From: Ruminococcus sp. AM22-13 | GTDB taxonomy: Bacteria; Bacillota; Clostridia; Lachnospirales; Lachnospiraceae | Assembly: GCF_003471165.1 (NCBI RefSeq) | Contig: NZ_QRIL01000029.1 | Location: forward strand, 1 to 51,879 | DNA length: 51,879 nucleotides | Direction: 5' to 3' | Part shown: in pieces, positions 1-6,640 of the stretch | How the letters are laid out: every line of letters starts with the position of its first letter | Position numbering within the stretch: the stretch's first letter is position 1 | Made by a program: the position numbers and the translations under genes | Notes under the pieces: generated by a model | The model's database searches: none | What the model saw: the letters and a program-made list of their open reading frames with translations, nothing else | What the model was told of the DNA's origin: nothing

Positions 1-86
1 GAAATCCGTGGGACAGAGAATACCGGAAAAAGAAATCGCTAACTTCTTGTTTGAAAAATTGAGAAAACGTAATATTGAACAAAAAA

Positions 87-126
87 GAAATGCACAGTTC
101 TTAGCATATCGGGAACTGTGCATTTC
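87..126. terminator. Bidirectional hairpin terminator
   Basis: A perfect 14-bp inverted repeat (GAAATGCACAGTTC and its complement) encloses a 12-nt loop. A-rich sequence lies on the left and T-rich sequence on the right. It sits between whatever ends at the left edge of the window and the 3' end of the minus-strand cupin gene, so it probably stops transcription from both sides. Confidence 0.7.
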
Positions 127-145
127 TGTATATAAATACTTTTAA

Positions 146-499
146 TTAGCCGATTACGGCATCCTCTGCTGTAAAATGTTCCAGAGAATTTTCTTTTACC
201 TGAATGCAGATATAAGTAATTCCGCAAATATCGGATGCAAAAAACTGACGCTTTGCAGCAGGTGCGATTTTTAGCCAGTCTCCAATTGAAAGACTGATTT
301 CTTCTCCATCAATTATGGCTTTGCCGTTACCTGAAAGAATTCCATAGATTTCCTCATTTTCTTTATGAGAATGAACAAATGGGACATTTGCTCCTGCAGG
401 TAGTTCGTTTAAACTGATTTCTGCACCTGTTAAAGACAACTTTTCATGCAGCTCAATTCGGTTTTCCTTTCCAATAGTTGTTTTTGTGTAATTTGCCAT
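146..499 (-). CDS. Small single-domain cupin protein
   Basis: This 117-residue protein is one cupin beta-barrel. The first cupin motif is visible as PFVHSHKENEEIYGILSG, with two His and a Glu as probable metal ligands. The second follows as the GDWLKIAPAAKRQF stretch. Cupins of this size bind small molecules or carry out simple metal-dependent conversions; the substrate cannot be read from sequence. I chose the internal ATG because GGAGG lies at the right distance before it, whereas the in-frame ATG four codons upstream is part of that site. It is divergent from an HxlR regulator, which suggests a regulator/target pair responding to a reactive small molecule. That pairing is inferred. Confidence 0.85.
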   Translation of the reverse strand: MANYTKTTIGKENRIELHEKLSLTGAEISLNELPAGANVPFVHSHKENEEIYGILSGNGKAIIDGEEISLSIGDWLKIAPAAKRQFFASDICGITYICIQVKENSLEHFTAEDAVIG

Positions 500-639
500 A
501 ATAACCTCCATAGTTAATTTGTAGTTTCTGGTTGCTTGGTGTTAGTATAGTGTGAGACACATACAAAAACAAGTACGCACCTTTTTGTAACTGTACACTC
601 AAAATCGAATGTGTTACAATAGCCTCGGAGGTGAGAATT
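500..639. promoter_or_regulatory. Divergent promoter region, cupin/HxlR
   Basis: This 140-bp intergenic region must hold both divergent promoters. The stretch around 575-600 (AAGTACGCACCTTTTTGTAAC, then TGTAC) has the spaced GTAC half-sites often seen at HxlR operators. The operator is an inference; neither promoter matches consensus well. Confidence 0.4.
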
Positions 640-972
640 ATGCGAGCAAAAGAAGAATTACCGGAATGCCCAGTTGCAACAGCAGTATCGCTCATCGGAG
701 GAAAATGGAAACTGCTGATTTTGCGTAACTTGAAAGAGCGTCCATGGAGATTCAATGAGTTACAACGAAGTATAGATGGTATTTCACAAAAGGTTTTGAC
801 AGATAGTTTAAGACAAATGATGAGTGATGGACTGGCATATCGCCACGATTACCATGAGCAGCCACCGAGAGTCGAATACGGCTTAACGGAACTCGGAACA
901 AAAATGCTTCCAATTGTTAATTCACTTGCTGACTTTGGTAACTACTATAAATCAATTATTGAACAGAATTAA
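640..972 (+). CDS. HxlR-family winged-helix regulator
   Basis: A 110-residue HxlR/MarR-like DNA-binding protein, the usual length for the family. The signature region is present: a Cys at residue 10 in the ECPVATAVSLIGGKWKLLIL stretch, the helix-turn-helix with FNELQRSIDGISQKVLTDSLR, and the wing PPRVEYGLTELG. In relatives such as HypR, YodB and HxlR the N-terminal Cys senses electrophiles or disulfide stress. The ATG is preceded by GGAGGTGAG; an upstream in-frame GTG lies inside that site. Its natural target is the divergent cupin gene. The effector is unknown. Confidence 0.9.
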   Translation: MRAKEELPECPVATAVSLIGGKWKLLILRNLKERPWRFNELQRSIDGISQKVLTDSLRQMMSDGLAYRHDYHEQPPRVEYGLTELGTKMLPIVNSLADFGNYYKSIIEQN

Positions 973-1017
973 GGACGTTAGTATTTGAAAAGCTTGAACA
1001 ATTCCAGTTTATTGGGA

Positions 1018-1095
1018 AGTCGCAGAGAACGAAAAATCGGGATTGAGCGTCTTCGTCCATTCAAAGAGCATCCGTTTCAAGTGAAAGATCCATAA
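1018..1095 (+). pseudogene. ParB-like fragment
   Basis: Frame translation from 1018 gives SRREKIGIERLRPFKEHPF-like sequence ending VKDP and then a stop. This is the IxxLxPFxxHPFxV entry motif of the ParB/RepB-like proteins carried by clostridial conjugative elements. Only about 25 codons remain, with no start codon and no rest of the protein. I read it as a relic of an integrative element. The motif match is from memory of the family. Confidence 0.5.
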
Positions 1096-1224
1096 AGCGA
1101 CAGAACGAATTATTGAAGAATAGAAAGAACAATCTGAGGATTCATAGAATGCGATTTAAGAGAAAAAAGCCTCATGACCATGCGGAAAAATGAAAGCAAA
1201 ATACGTTAGCTAATAAAGTGTATA

Positions 1225-1260
1225 GGCTCAAAAGGGAAAGTGCCCTTTTGGGCCTTTTTT
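1225..1260 (+). terminator. Rho-independent terminator
   Basis: A 12-bp stem (GGCTCAAAAGGG with CCCTTTTGGGCC, one G-U pair) and a 6-nt loop are followed by TTTTTT. It lies between two gene relics and probably belonged to the lost mobile element. Confidence 0.75.
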
Positions 1261-1300
1261 GTGCTTTGCTATAAGTAATACCACAATTAAAGGGCAAAAA

Positions 1301-1426
1301 ATAGCGTTTAAGCAGGGTGTAACGGAAGAACTGAAAGCAACGGATATGATGAGATGGATATGATTGATGAATAACATTCGAGCCTGTGCCGATGAGATTG
1401 TATTGAATGATATTGTGTATTCCTAA
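1301..1426 (+). pseudogene. TnpV-like fragment with internal stop
   Basis: Read from 1301, the frame gives GVTEELKATDMMRWI, a TGA, then LMNNIRACADEIVLNDIVYS and a stop. The order ELKA..-W-MNNIR-A-EI...IYS matches the C-terminal end of TnpV, a small protein encoded on clostridial transposons. It lacks its N-terminal two thirds and carries an in-frame stop, so it is dead. The family assignment rests on the motif alone. Confidence 0.5.
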
Positions 1427-1447
1427 CGGATACCAACCGAAGAAGAA

Positions 1448-1480
1448 CTGCTGTCAAACCGATGGCAGTTTTTCTTTTTC
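1448..1480 (+). terminator. Hairpin terminator
   Basis: CTGCTGTC pairs with GATGGCAG (8 bp, two wobbles, 5-nt loop), followed by TTTTTCTTTTT. It sits directly after the TnpV relic and isolates the next operon. Confidence 0.65.
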
Positions 1481-1572
1481 GGCAAGTATTCAAGAAGTCA
1501 TTAAGTCGTGAGTATAATCGAAGTGGTAGAAAAGTTATCTCTTATATCGGTTGTAACTTTTTTATGACTCTA

Positions 1573-1601
1573 TTGACAAGAAAACTTGGTATGTGTATAA
1601 T
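1573..1601 (+). promoter_or_regulatory. Consensus promoter with repeat operators
   Basis: TTGACA at 1573-1578 and TATAAT at 1596-1601 are separated by exactly 17 bp, a perfect vegetative promoter. A 16-bp direct repeat, AAGAAAACTTGG(T/C)ATG, occurs at 1578-1593 inside the promoter spacer and again at 1613-1628 between the start site and the ribosome binding site. The likely reader is the XRE protein encoded second in this operon, so autorepression is the simplest inference. Confidence 0.8.
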
Positions 1602-1639
1602 TAAAATATGCAAAGAAAACTTGGCATGGAGGTGTTTTT

Positions 1640-1969
1640 ATGAAAAAGGACGAAATATTAAATGCAAGCAGAAAAGAACATCGCAATAAGGACTTGGCTG
1701 AAATGGAAGTGGTATATCAAGCCGGAAGTCATGCAAGCAGAGTTGGTGCTTTAGTGTGTTGTTTGCTTTCGCTGTTATCTTCTGTGCTTGCTCATACTAT
1801 GATTTACAGTCCGTGGGTTATATACTTCAGCATTATTGCAACACAATGGTTAGTTCGTTTTATCAAAATGAAGCGAAAGAGCGATTTGGTCTTGACTGTT
1901 CTGTTTTTTGTGCTTTCCATTTTGGCATTTGTTGGATTTGTTAGCCATCTTTTAGAGGTGAGAATATGA
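1640..1969 (+). CDS. DUF6442-like membrane protein
   Basis: This 109-residue protein has a charged N-terminus (MKKDEILNASRKEHRNKDLAE) followed by three or so hydrophobic segments around residues 35-55, 58-72 and 83-104. It resembles the DUF6442 group found beside small XRE regulators in Firmicutes; no biochemical role is known. It is the first gene after the consensus promoter, with ATGGAGG as ribosome binding site. Its stop codon overlaps the next start (ATGA), so translation is coupled to the regulator. Membrane-sensor/regulator pairing is inferred from that arrangement. Confidence 0.75.
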   Translation: MKKDEILNASRKEHRNKDLAEMEVVYQAGSHASRVGALVCCLLSLLSSVLAHTMIYSPWVIYFSIIATQWLVRFIKMKRKSDLVLTVLFFVLSILAFVGFVSHLLEVRI

Positions 1970-2172
1970 AAGAACAATTACAACTGAAAAATCACTTAAA
2001 GGAAGTTCGCACAGAAGCAAATCTTTCTCAAGCTCAGCTTGCAGAAATGGTAGGGGTATCAAGAAATACCATTAGTTCTATTGAAACAGGACAGTTTAAT
2101 CCAACTGCAAAATTGGCTCTAATTCTTTGTATTGCATTGGACAAAAAATTTGAGGAACTATTCTATTTTTAG
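1966..2172 (+). CDS. Small XRE-family regulator
   Basis: This 68-residue protein is nearly all helix-turn-helix. LKEVRTEANLSQAQLAEMVG and SRNTISSIETGQFNPTAKLA are the two halves of a canonical HTH_3, ending with the FEELFYF tail typical of the YozG/PadR-neighbour type of stand-alone regulators. It overlaps the preceding gene by 4 nt and is followed after 9 nt by a DUF3784 gene. The direct repeats in the operon promoter are the obvious candidate operators. Full length for this class. Confidence 0.9.
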   Translation: MKEQLQLKNHLKEVRTEANLSQAQLAEMVGVSRNTISSIETGQFNPTAKLALILCIALDKKFEELFYF

Positions 2173-2181
2173 GAGGTTATT

Positions 2182-2484
2182 ATGGAAAATATTATAATGT
2201 TGATTTTGGGAGTGTTCATATCTGTTGTGGGAATTGTAAATATCAAAGGCAATATCAGCACAATTCACTCTTATAATAGGCGAAAAGTAAAGGAAGAAGA
2301 TATACCAAAGTATGGAAAAACAGTCGGCACAGGAACGCTGATTATAGGAATATCTCTTGTATTAGGTTTTATTGTTTCGTTTTGGAGTGAAATAATTATA
2401 GATTATATCATTCTTCCAGCAGTTATTGTCGGATTAGGCTTTATATTGTATGGACAGTTCAAATACAATAAAGGAATTTTTTGA
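2182..2484 (+). CDS. DUF3784-like membrane protein
   Basis: The 100-residue protein has a first membrane segment at about residues 3-22, then the family hallmark of a short basic/acidic loop (YNRRKVKEEDIPKYGKTVG), then two further membrane segments. DUF3784 proteins commonly travel with XRE regulators and DUF6442 proteins, and their function is unknown. AGGAGG precedes the ATG. It is third in the four-gene operon and stops 19 nt before the YhfC gene. Confidence 0.75.
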   Translation: MENIIMLILGVFISVVGIVNIKGNISTIHSYNRRKVKEEDIPKYGKTVGTGTLIIGISLVLGFIVSFWSEIIIDYIILPAVIVGLGFILYGQFKYNKGIF

Positions 2485-2503
2485 GAATCAGGGAGGTATA
2501 AAG

Positions 2504-3301
2504 ATGGAATTGAACACAATATCAGGTCTGGCGATAGCGGGAGTTATCTGCTCCGTTGTCCTCTCGATGGGGGTACCGATTGCTTTGTTCATTGCAGGAA
2601 GGGTGAAGCTTAAGGCAAGGATTTCCTCGTTCTTTATCGGAGCAGGAACCTATCTGCTGTTTGCCATGCTGTTGGAGCAGCTGCTGCATGTTCTTGTCAT
2701 TCAGTTCTGCGGACTGAACGCACAGAGCAGGCCATGGTTTTACTATGTGTACGCGGCTTTGGCTGCAGCGGTTTTTGAAGAGACCGGAAGACTGATTGCC
2801 ATGAAGTTCTGGATGAAGAAATGGCTGGATTTTCCAAATGCACTGATGTATGGAATCGGGCATGGCGGTGTGGAGGCCATTCTGCTCGGAGGACTCTCCG
2901 GAATCAGCAATCTTGTGTCCATGCTGATGATCAACAGCGGAGCCATGCAGAATACGCTGGCGGCACTTCCTGCTGAGTCTGCAAACCAGACCGTGTCACA
3001 GCTGTCGGCCCTATGGACAACACCGGCACCACTCTTTTTTGTAAGCGGAATCGAAAGAATCAGTGCCATCATTCTGCATATCGGGTTGTCACTGCTGATC
3101 TACCGGGCGGTAAAGGCAGGCAAATGCAGGACAGCGGCTTTTACAGCGGTTCTTGCATATGGGATTCATTTTATTGTGGACTTCTTTGCCGTGGCAGGTC
3201 CGGCGCTTCTTCCCATCTATGTGATTGAAATTGGTGTCTTTGTGATGGCAGCCGGAACTCTTGTTATGGCGCTGAAGATGGGAAGGATGGAAGAACTGTG
3301 A
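2504..3301 (+). CDS. yhfC: YhfC-family intramembrane metalloprotease
   Basis: 265 residues with about seven predicted membrane segments. The proposed catalytic elements are visible: FEETGR at residues 91-96, GHGGVEA with His120 and Glu124, and a third motif with IHFIVDFFA near residue 240. These Glu/His positions resemble those of CPBP/ABI-type glutamic intramembrane proteases. YhfC itself is poorly characterised. The start chosen has GGGAGG seven bases upstream; an earlier in-frame start would overlap the previous gene. Base composition is richer in GC than the three genes before it, so it may have joined the operon separately. Confidence 0.8.
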   Translation: MELNTISGLAIAGVICSVVLSMGVPIALFIAGRVKLKARISSFFIGAGTYLLFAMLLEQLLHVLVIQFCGLNAQSRPWFYYVYAALAAAVFEETGRLIAMKFWMKKWLDFPNALMYGIGHGGVEAILLGGLSGISNLVSMLMINSGAMQNTLAALPAESANQTVSQLSALWTTPAPLFFVSGIERISAIILHIGLSLLIYRAVKAGKCRTAAFTAVLAYGIHFIVDFFAVAGPALLPIYVIEIGVFVMAAGTLVMALKMGRMEEL

Positions 3302-3347
3302 ATTCCAGTTTTCTGCTATCATAAAACAGAATATATCTGACAGAACG

Positions 3348-3375
3348 CACCGTAGAAATACGGTGTTTTTTGTTA
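3348..3375 (+). terminator. GAAA-loop terminator after yhfC
   Basis: CACCGTA-GAAA-TACGGTG is a perfect 7-bp stem capped by a stable GAAA tetraloop, followed by TTTTTTG. It ends the DUF6442-XRE-DUF3784-yhfC operon. Confidence 0.8.
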
Positions 3376-3379
3376 CCCA

Positions 3380-3571
3380 ATAGGAATACTTTCAGAAAGT
3401 GCCAAAGGTTGGAAAAAAGAATTGAATATGATTTCATGGAATGGAGCTGCAGAAAAATATGATATTCGTGACTGGGCACCAGAACATGAAAAAATGGGAA
3501 AAGGAATTACTTTATCTCAAGAAGAGGCAGAAGCTCTGTATGAGTTACTGGGTAAAACTCTAAAAAAATAG
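3380..3571 (+). pseudogene. 5'-truncated YdbC/PC4-like protein
   Basis: The frame reads IGILSESAKGWKKELN, then SWNGAAEKYDIRDWAPEHEK and MGKGITLSQEEAEALYELL. This is the single-stranded DNA-binding fold of the YdbC/PC4 family, nearly complete apart from the first 10-15 residues. No ATG, GTG or TTG with a ribosome binding site precedes it; the terminator of the previous operon lies immediately upstream. I call it a 5'-truncated pseudogene, although a cryptic start at the internal Met cannot be excluded. Confidence 0.7.
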
Positions 3572-3583
3572 TTGTAATTAAAT

Positions 3584-3629
3584 AAGCCAAAGACGTTTGA
3601 TTGGGTGAACAGTTAAATGTCTTTGGCTT
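3584..3629 (+). terminator. Hairpin terminator after the YdbC relic
   Basis: A perfect 11-bp stem (AAGCCAAAGAC with GTCTTTGGCTT) surrounds a 24-nt loop and is followed by TCTTC. It is probably the original terminator of the YdbC-like gene. Confidence 0.6.
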
Positions 3630-3648
3630 TCTTCGTAGAAATATAAAT

Positions 3649-3770
3649 TTAATCCAACTCTGCCCCTAACTCATACCTCCAATATTCTGCCGCTTCATAC
3701 TCTCTAGGTTCTGAGAGTATCCCTCTATATAACGAAACGCTCAGAGGCTGTTTTACAGTGGGGTAAAAGA
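3649..3770 (-). pseudogene. Unidentified 3' gene fragment
   Basis: On the minus strand a frame of about 40 codons runs without interruption to a stop at 3649-3651. It ends REYEAAEYWRYELGAELD, which has the look of real coding sequence: acidic amphipathic helix, normal amino acid mix. It has no start codon and I do not recognise the family. The plus strand of the same interval holds nothing else convincing. Confidence 0.35.
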
Positions 3771-3864
3771 AAAAATATCAAAAAATCGATGATTAATGGT
3801 AAGCTTGTGATAGAATGAAAAAAAGAGAAAAGCATAAAGGATGCAGTTGAGGAGAATATTTGTT

Positions 3865-4290
3865 ATGATTAGAAAGTTGCTGAACGGAGATATCGATAGA
3901 GTCGCTGACATATGGTTAAAGACAAATCTGAAAGCACATTATTTTATTTCCAATCAATACTGGAAAAGTAATTATGAATTAGTAAAAGAAATGATGTCAC
4001 AATCCGAAGTCTATGTGTTTGAAGTGGATAAAATGATACAAGGATTTGTGGGACTAAATGCTGAATATATCGAAGGTATTTTTGTCTCTGATGAAATGCA
4101 GTCATGTGGCATAGGTAAATTTTTATTGGATTATATTAAGGATAAAAAAGTTAGCTTACGATTAAATGTATACCAGAAGAATGCCAGAGCAATTTCTTTT
4201 TACCAAAGAGAAGGGTTCATTATTCAATGTGAAGGCTTGGATGAAGCTACTGGTGAAAAAGAGTACACTATGCTATGGAAACGAAAATAG
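3865..4290 (+). CDS. GNAT N-acetyltransferase (YjaB-like)
   Basis: This 141-residue acetyltransferase has the GNAT order: an N-terminal helix region, the central strand with YIEGIFVSDEMQ, and the acetyl-CoA loop as QSCGIGKFLLDYI (Q/RxxGxG/A). The C-terminal NARAISFYQREGF motif follows. It would transfer an acetyl group to an amine, substrate unknown. The chosen ATG follows GAGGAG; the upstream in-frame ATG would place this site inside the gene. It starts an AT-rich three-gene run with a SdpI-like protein and a second GNAT, typical accessory cargo. Confidence 0.88.
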   Translation: MIRKLLNGDIDRVADIWLKTNLKAHYFISNQYWKSNYELVKEMMSQSEVYVFEVDKMIQGFVGLNAEYIEGIFVSDEMQSCGIGKFLLDYIKDKKVSLRLNVYQKNARAISFYQREGFIIQCEGLDEATGEKEYTMLWKRK

Positions 4291-4321
4291 AAATCGGAAG
4301 TTGTAGTAAAGGAGGTTTACA

Positions 4322-4699
4322 ATGGGGTTTTGGATTTTTATGTTGATTATGGATTTGCTTCTTCCATTTACGATGATTGGTTTTGGAAGATATTTTATGA
4401 AAAAGGCTCCAAAGGAAATAAATTCAGTATTTGGATATCGGACTTCGATGTTTATGAAGAACAAAGACACATGGGAATTTGCTCATAAATATTGTGGTAA
4501 AGTCTGGTATGTCTGTGGAATGGTTATGTTGCCGATAACAGTAATATTCATGCTTTTAGTGATTGGAAAAAATGAAGATTGTGTTGGGAGTATAGGAGGA
4601 ATTATCTGTAGTGTTCAACTTATTCCTTTAATTGGGTCTATTCTCCCAACAGAAATAGCATTAAAAAAGAATTTTGATAAGAATGGAACAAGACGATAA
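4322..4699 (+). CDS. SdpI-like membrane protein
   Basis: The 125-residue protein has an N-terminal membrane segment (residues 3-22), the family hallmark NSVFGYRTSMFMKNKDTWEFA (shown by residues 39-59) and two more membrane segments. The 'GYRT..S..N..TW..A' loop is the SdpI/YhfL family motif; SdpI gives immunity to the SdpC toxin in Bacillus. Here only that C-terminal SdpI domain is present, so a role in peptide immunity is possible but unproven. AAAGGAGG precedes the ATG. It lies between two acetyltransferase genes on the same strand. Confidence 0.8.
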   Translation: MGFWIFMLIMDLLLPFTMIGFGRYFMKKAPKEINSVFGYRTSMFMKNKDTWEFAHKYCGKVWYVCGMVMLPITVIFMLLVIGKNEDCVGSIGGIICSVQLIPLIGSILPTEIALKKNFDKNGTRR

Positions 4700-4724
4700 A
4701 TTCTAGTTTGACGGAGTAATAGAT

Positions 4725-5168
4725 ATGAAAATCCGAGAAGTGAATGAGAATAAAAAGCAATTTATAGCATTATTGTTATTAGCTGATGAGCAGGAAAATA
4801 TGATTGATCACTATCTTGAAAAAGGTACTATGTATGTACTTGAAGATGGTAATGTAAAAGCTGAATGTGTCGTTACTGATGAAGATAATGGAATACTTGA
4901 AATTAAAAATATTGCAGTTGATCCTCAGAATAAAGGACAGGGCTATGGGAAAGCATTGATTGACTTCCTTGTAAGTAAATATGCAGATAAATATTCTATT
5001 TTGCAGGTTGGAACAGGTGACAGCCCGTTGACCGTACCGTTTTATGAAAAATGCGGATTTGTCCGATCTCACAATATTCCGAATTTCTTTACGGACAATT
5101 ATGACCACCCAATTTATGAGTGTGGTGTACAGTTAATAGATATGGTATATTTGCAAAGATGTTTATAA
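4725..5168 (+). CDS. GNAT N-acetyltransferase
   Basis: 147 residues with a clear GNAT core. The strand ILEIKNIAVDPQNKGQGYGK includes the acetyl-CoA-binding QGYGKAL loop, followed by the VPFYEKCGF motif before the last strand. Substrate unknown. It begins 25 nt after the SdpI-like gene and probably shares its transcript, though the GAGTAATAG before the ATG is a weak ribosome binding site. Confidence 0.88.
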   Translation: MKIREVNENKKQFIALLLLADEQENMIDHYLEKGTMYVLEDGNVKAECVVTDEDNGILEIKNIAVDPQNKGQGYGKALIDFLVSKYADKYSILQVGTGDSPLTVPFYEKCGFVRSHNIPNFFTDNYDHPIYECGVQLIDMVYLQRCL

Positions 5169-5214
5169 CTTCCGGTTTGCAAACTAATAAAATTCTGAGA
5201 AAGGAGGGTTGCCG

Positions 5215-5784
5215 ATGTACGCACAAATCATCCCGGATATCACTTTACAGACGGTTGGTGGTAAAACTGTTATTGTGGTAGAGATTTTTGAGGGCAGACA
5301 GCAGTTGCGCTCCTGGGGCATTTTGATTGAGCGTGATGGAAAAGAGTATCCGTCTAATGCTTTTGCTATTTTGACTGGCAACAGAGGACTTCATGTTGCA
5401 ACACAATGTGGTGTGTTCAAAGGTACAACGAAAGCAGTATTTGTTGACCGTAGAGAATATACCGGTCCGCTTTGGGAGCAGATAGATGAAGCATTTCAGT
5501 TTGTTTTGAGAAATATTCATTTGGGTGCTACCATTGTGGGAATTTATCGGCAGGATGTTTATTTTGAGAATTTCTATGACGGTATTTTACAGGTAGCAAA
5601 TATGCAGAAATTCTTCAAAGAACATTCTGATGGATTCCATACTACAGAGGCCAAAGGCATCTGGAAGGAATATACGGAAAGTTACTATCGGATGGATACC
5701 TATTACAGGTTGTTCCATCTGAGTTTCCAAAAGAGCCTGGAGACTTCTACTTTATACCCACTGGTTTTCACAACTTTTATGTGA
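5215..5784 (+). pseudogene. Chimera of AlbA/RecG-like and BREX PglZ pieces
   Basis: The 189-residue open frame joins two unrelated gene parts. Residues 1 to about 115 match the Schlafen AlbA_2/RecG-like family (COG2865 type): IIPDITLQTVGGKTVIVVEI, then EYPSNAFAILTGN and QCGVFKGTTKAVFVDRREY. From about residue 117 it reads like the middle of a BREX type 1 PglZ phosphatase: QKFFKEHSDGFHTTEAKGIW, then YTESYYRMDTYYRLFHLSF. It then ends abruptly, far short of the PglZ catalytic domain. The frame has a good AAGGAGGG site, so it may still be translated, but neither half is complete. A deletion fused them near 5560. Both identities are from motif memory. Confidence 0.6.
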
Positions 5785-5962
5785 CAAATACTATTGACTG
5801 TGATATTATGGAGATGATATAAGCGAAAATGACTTTTGCGGAAACGAAAGTATATTCATTTTTTATTTACAAATATGTTTTTTGATGGAATTGTATGTTT
5901 GCCAAATTGATAATTAGTATTTTCCCCTAATACATATACAATGAAGATATGTAGTAGAGGAA

Positions 5963-6184
5963 ATGAAGTATAGTCACTTGCAGATAGAGAAGCATATTGC
6001 GGATAAAATAATATCTTTATGTGAAAAGCGTGATATCAGTAAATACAGATTATCGCAGTTTTTTCAGGAAGGTAATTCAGAGAATCTGACAGAAAAACAG
6101 AAAGAAGTTCTAGGGATATGGAACGATCTGAATGCAAATGAGCAGGAAACAGTAATGTCAATGCTTCGTGGACTTCGAAAGTAG
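5963..6184 (+). pseudogene. XRE regulator lacking its HTH core
   Basis: 73 residues. The start IADKIISLCEKRDISKYRLS is the first helix region of an XRE protein, and the end SENLTEKQKEVLGIWNDLN through VMSMLRGLRK is the normal C-terminal tail of the same family. Full-length relatives are about 110 residues. Here the text jumps from YRLSQ to FFQEGN, so about 40 residues containing the recognition helix are missing in frame. The repeated sense of LSQ/LAQ-FF at the junction suggests recombination between short similar sequences. The product cannot bind DNA in the usual way. Confidence 0.6.
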
Positions 6185-6185
6185 A

Positions 6186-6224
6186 AGAACAGTTCGAGTA
6201 TATATATCGGCTGTTCTTTTTTTG
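6186..6224 (+). terminator. Terminator after the XRE remnant
   Basis: AGAACAG pairs with CTGTTCT, and inside it CGA pairs with TCG. The stem is followed by TTTTTTTG, a normal Rho-independent terminator. Confidence 0.75.
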
Positions 6225-6254
6225 TTTTCAGGCGTTAAAACGGTAATGTTTTTC

Positions 6255-6283
6255 TTGTGTACAGTAGAGCGCTATAGTATAAT
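6255..6283 (+). promoter_or_regulatory. Promoter for the c-di-GMP riboswitch
   Basis: TTGTGT and TATAAT are separated by 17 bp. Transcription would begin near 6290, about 40 nt before the aptamer. Confidence 0.6.
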
Positions 6284-6324
6284 AAAACCAGTTTTTTTGC
6301 ATAAGTTTAAAAGCTATATCTATA

Positions 6325-6400
6325 ATAAGGAAATCGGCAAACCAGATGAAAGTCTGGGACGCAAAGCTACAGGGCCTGTAAAATGGCAGCCAGTTGCATA
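6325..6400 (+). ncRNA. Cyclic di-GMP-I riboswitch (GEMM)
   Basis: The conserved core of the GEMM-I aptamer is readable in order: GGCAAACC, a short hairpin with a GAAA tetraloop (CAGATGAAAGTCTG), GGGACGCAAAGC, then the ACAGGGCCTGT arm and GGCAGCC. These are the P2 stem with its tetraloop, the ligand-binding junction and the P3 arm. The aptamer binds the second messenger cyclic di-GMP. A terminator follows 10 nt later, so control is probably by premature termination of the transcript for the binding protein and sensor kinase downstream. Whether ligand turns it on or off cannot be decided from reading alone. Confidence 0.92.
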
Positions 6401-6409
6401 AAATGAGGT

Positions 6410-6436
6410 GCACTGTCTGTCTGACAGTGCTTTTTT
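6410..6436 (+). terminator. Riboswitch expression-platform terminator
   Basis: GCACTGTC-TGTCT-GACAGTGC is a perfect 8-bp stem followed by TTTTTT. Its position directly after the aptamer makes it the likely switch point. Confidence 0.85.
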
Positions 6437-6447
6437 GTGGTGTTATT

Positions 6448-6589
6448 GTTACTGTTCACATGCCACTATTCCGCGAGGCGTTTTGGCATGTATATGCCAA
6501 AATCCCGAGACATACAGCGCGAATTTATGCGATTAGCATAAATTCTGTGCATCGCGAAGCGTGTTACTGGGCACGGAGTGAACAGTAAC
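6448..6589. repeat. 142-bp palindromic repeat, full copy A
   Basis: Bounded by the 12-bp perfect inverted repeat GTTACTGTTCAC/GTGAACAGTAAC. Inside are a conserved hairpin (TTTTGGCAT-GTAT-ATGCCAAAA), the block CCCGAGACATACA, and a variable self-complementary arm (GAATTTATGC...GCATAAATTC). A second full copy is at 42244-42386 and right-end copies are at 28776-28805 and 45821-45847. No coding capacity is seen. It lies between the riboswitch terminator and the gene it controls. Confidence 0.8.
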
Positions 6590-6640
6590 GTGTTATTTCA
6601 TAGGCGTAACTATAATAATTTTACTGGGAGAGAGAAAAGT

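Noticed and set aside
1..145. Partial gene at the left edge
   Set aside because: Three frames are open for part of this stretch (stops at 42, 62 and 145). The longest one runs through the terminator hairpin, and none has a recognisable motif, so no call is made.
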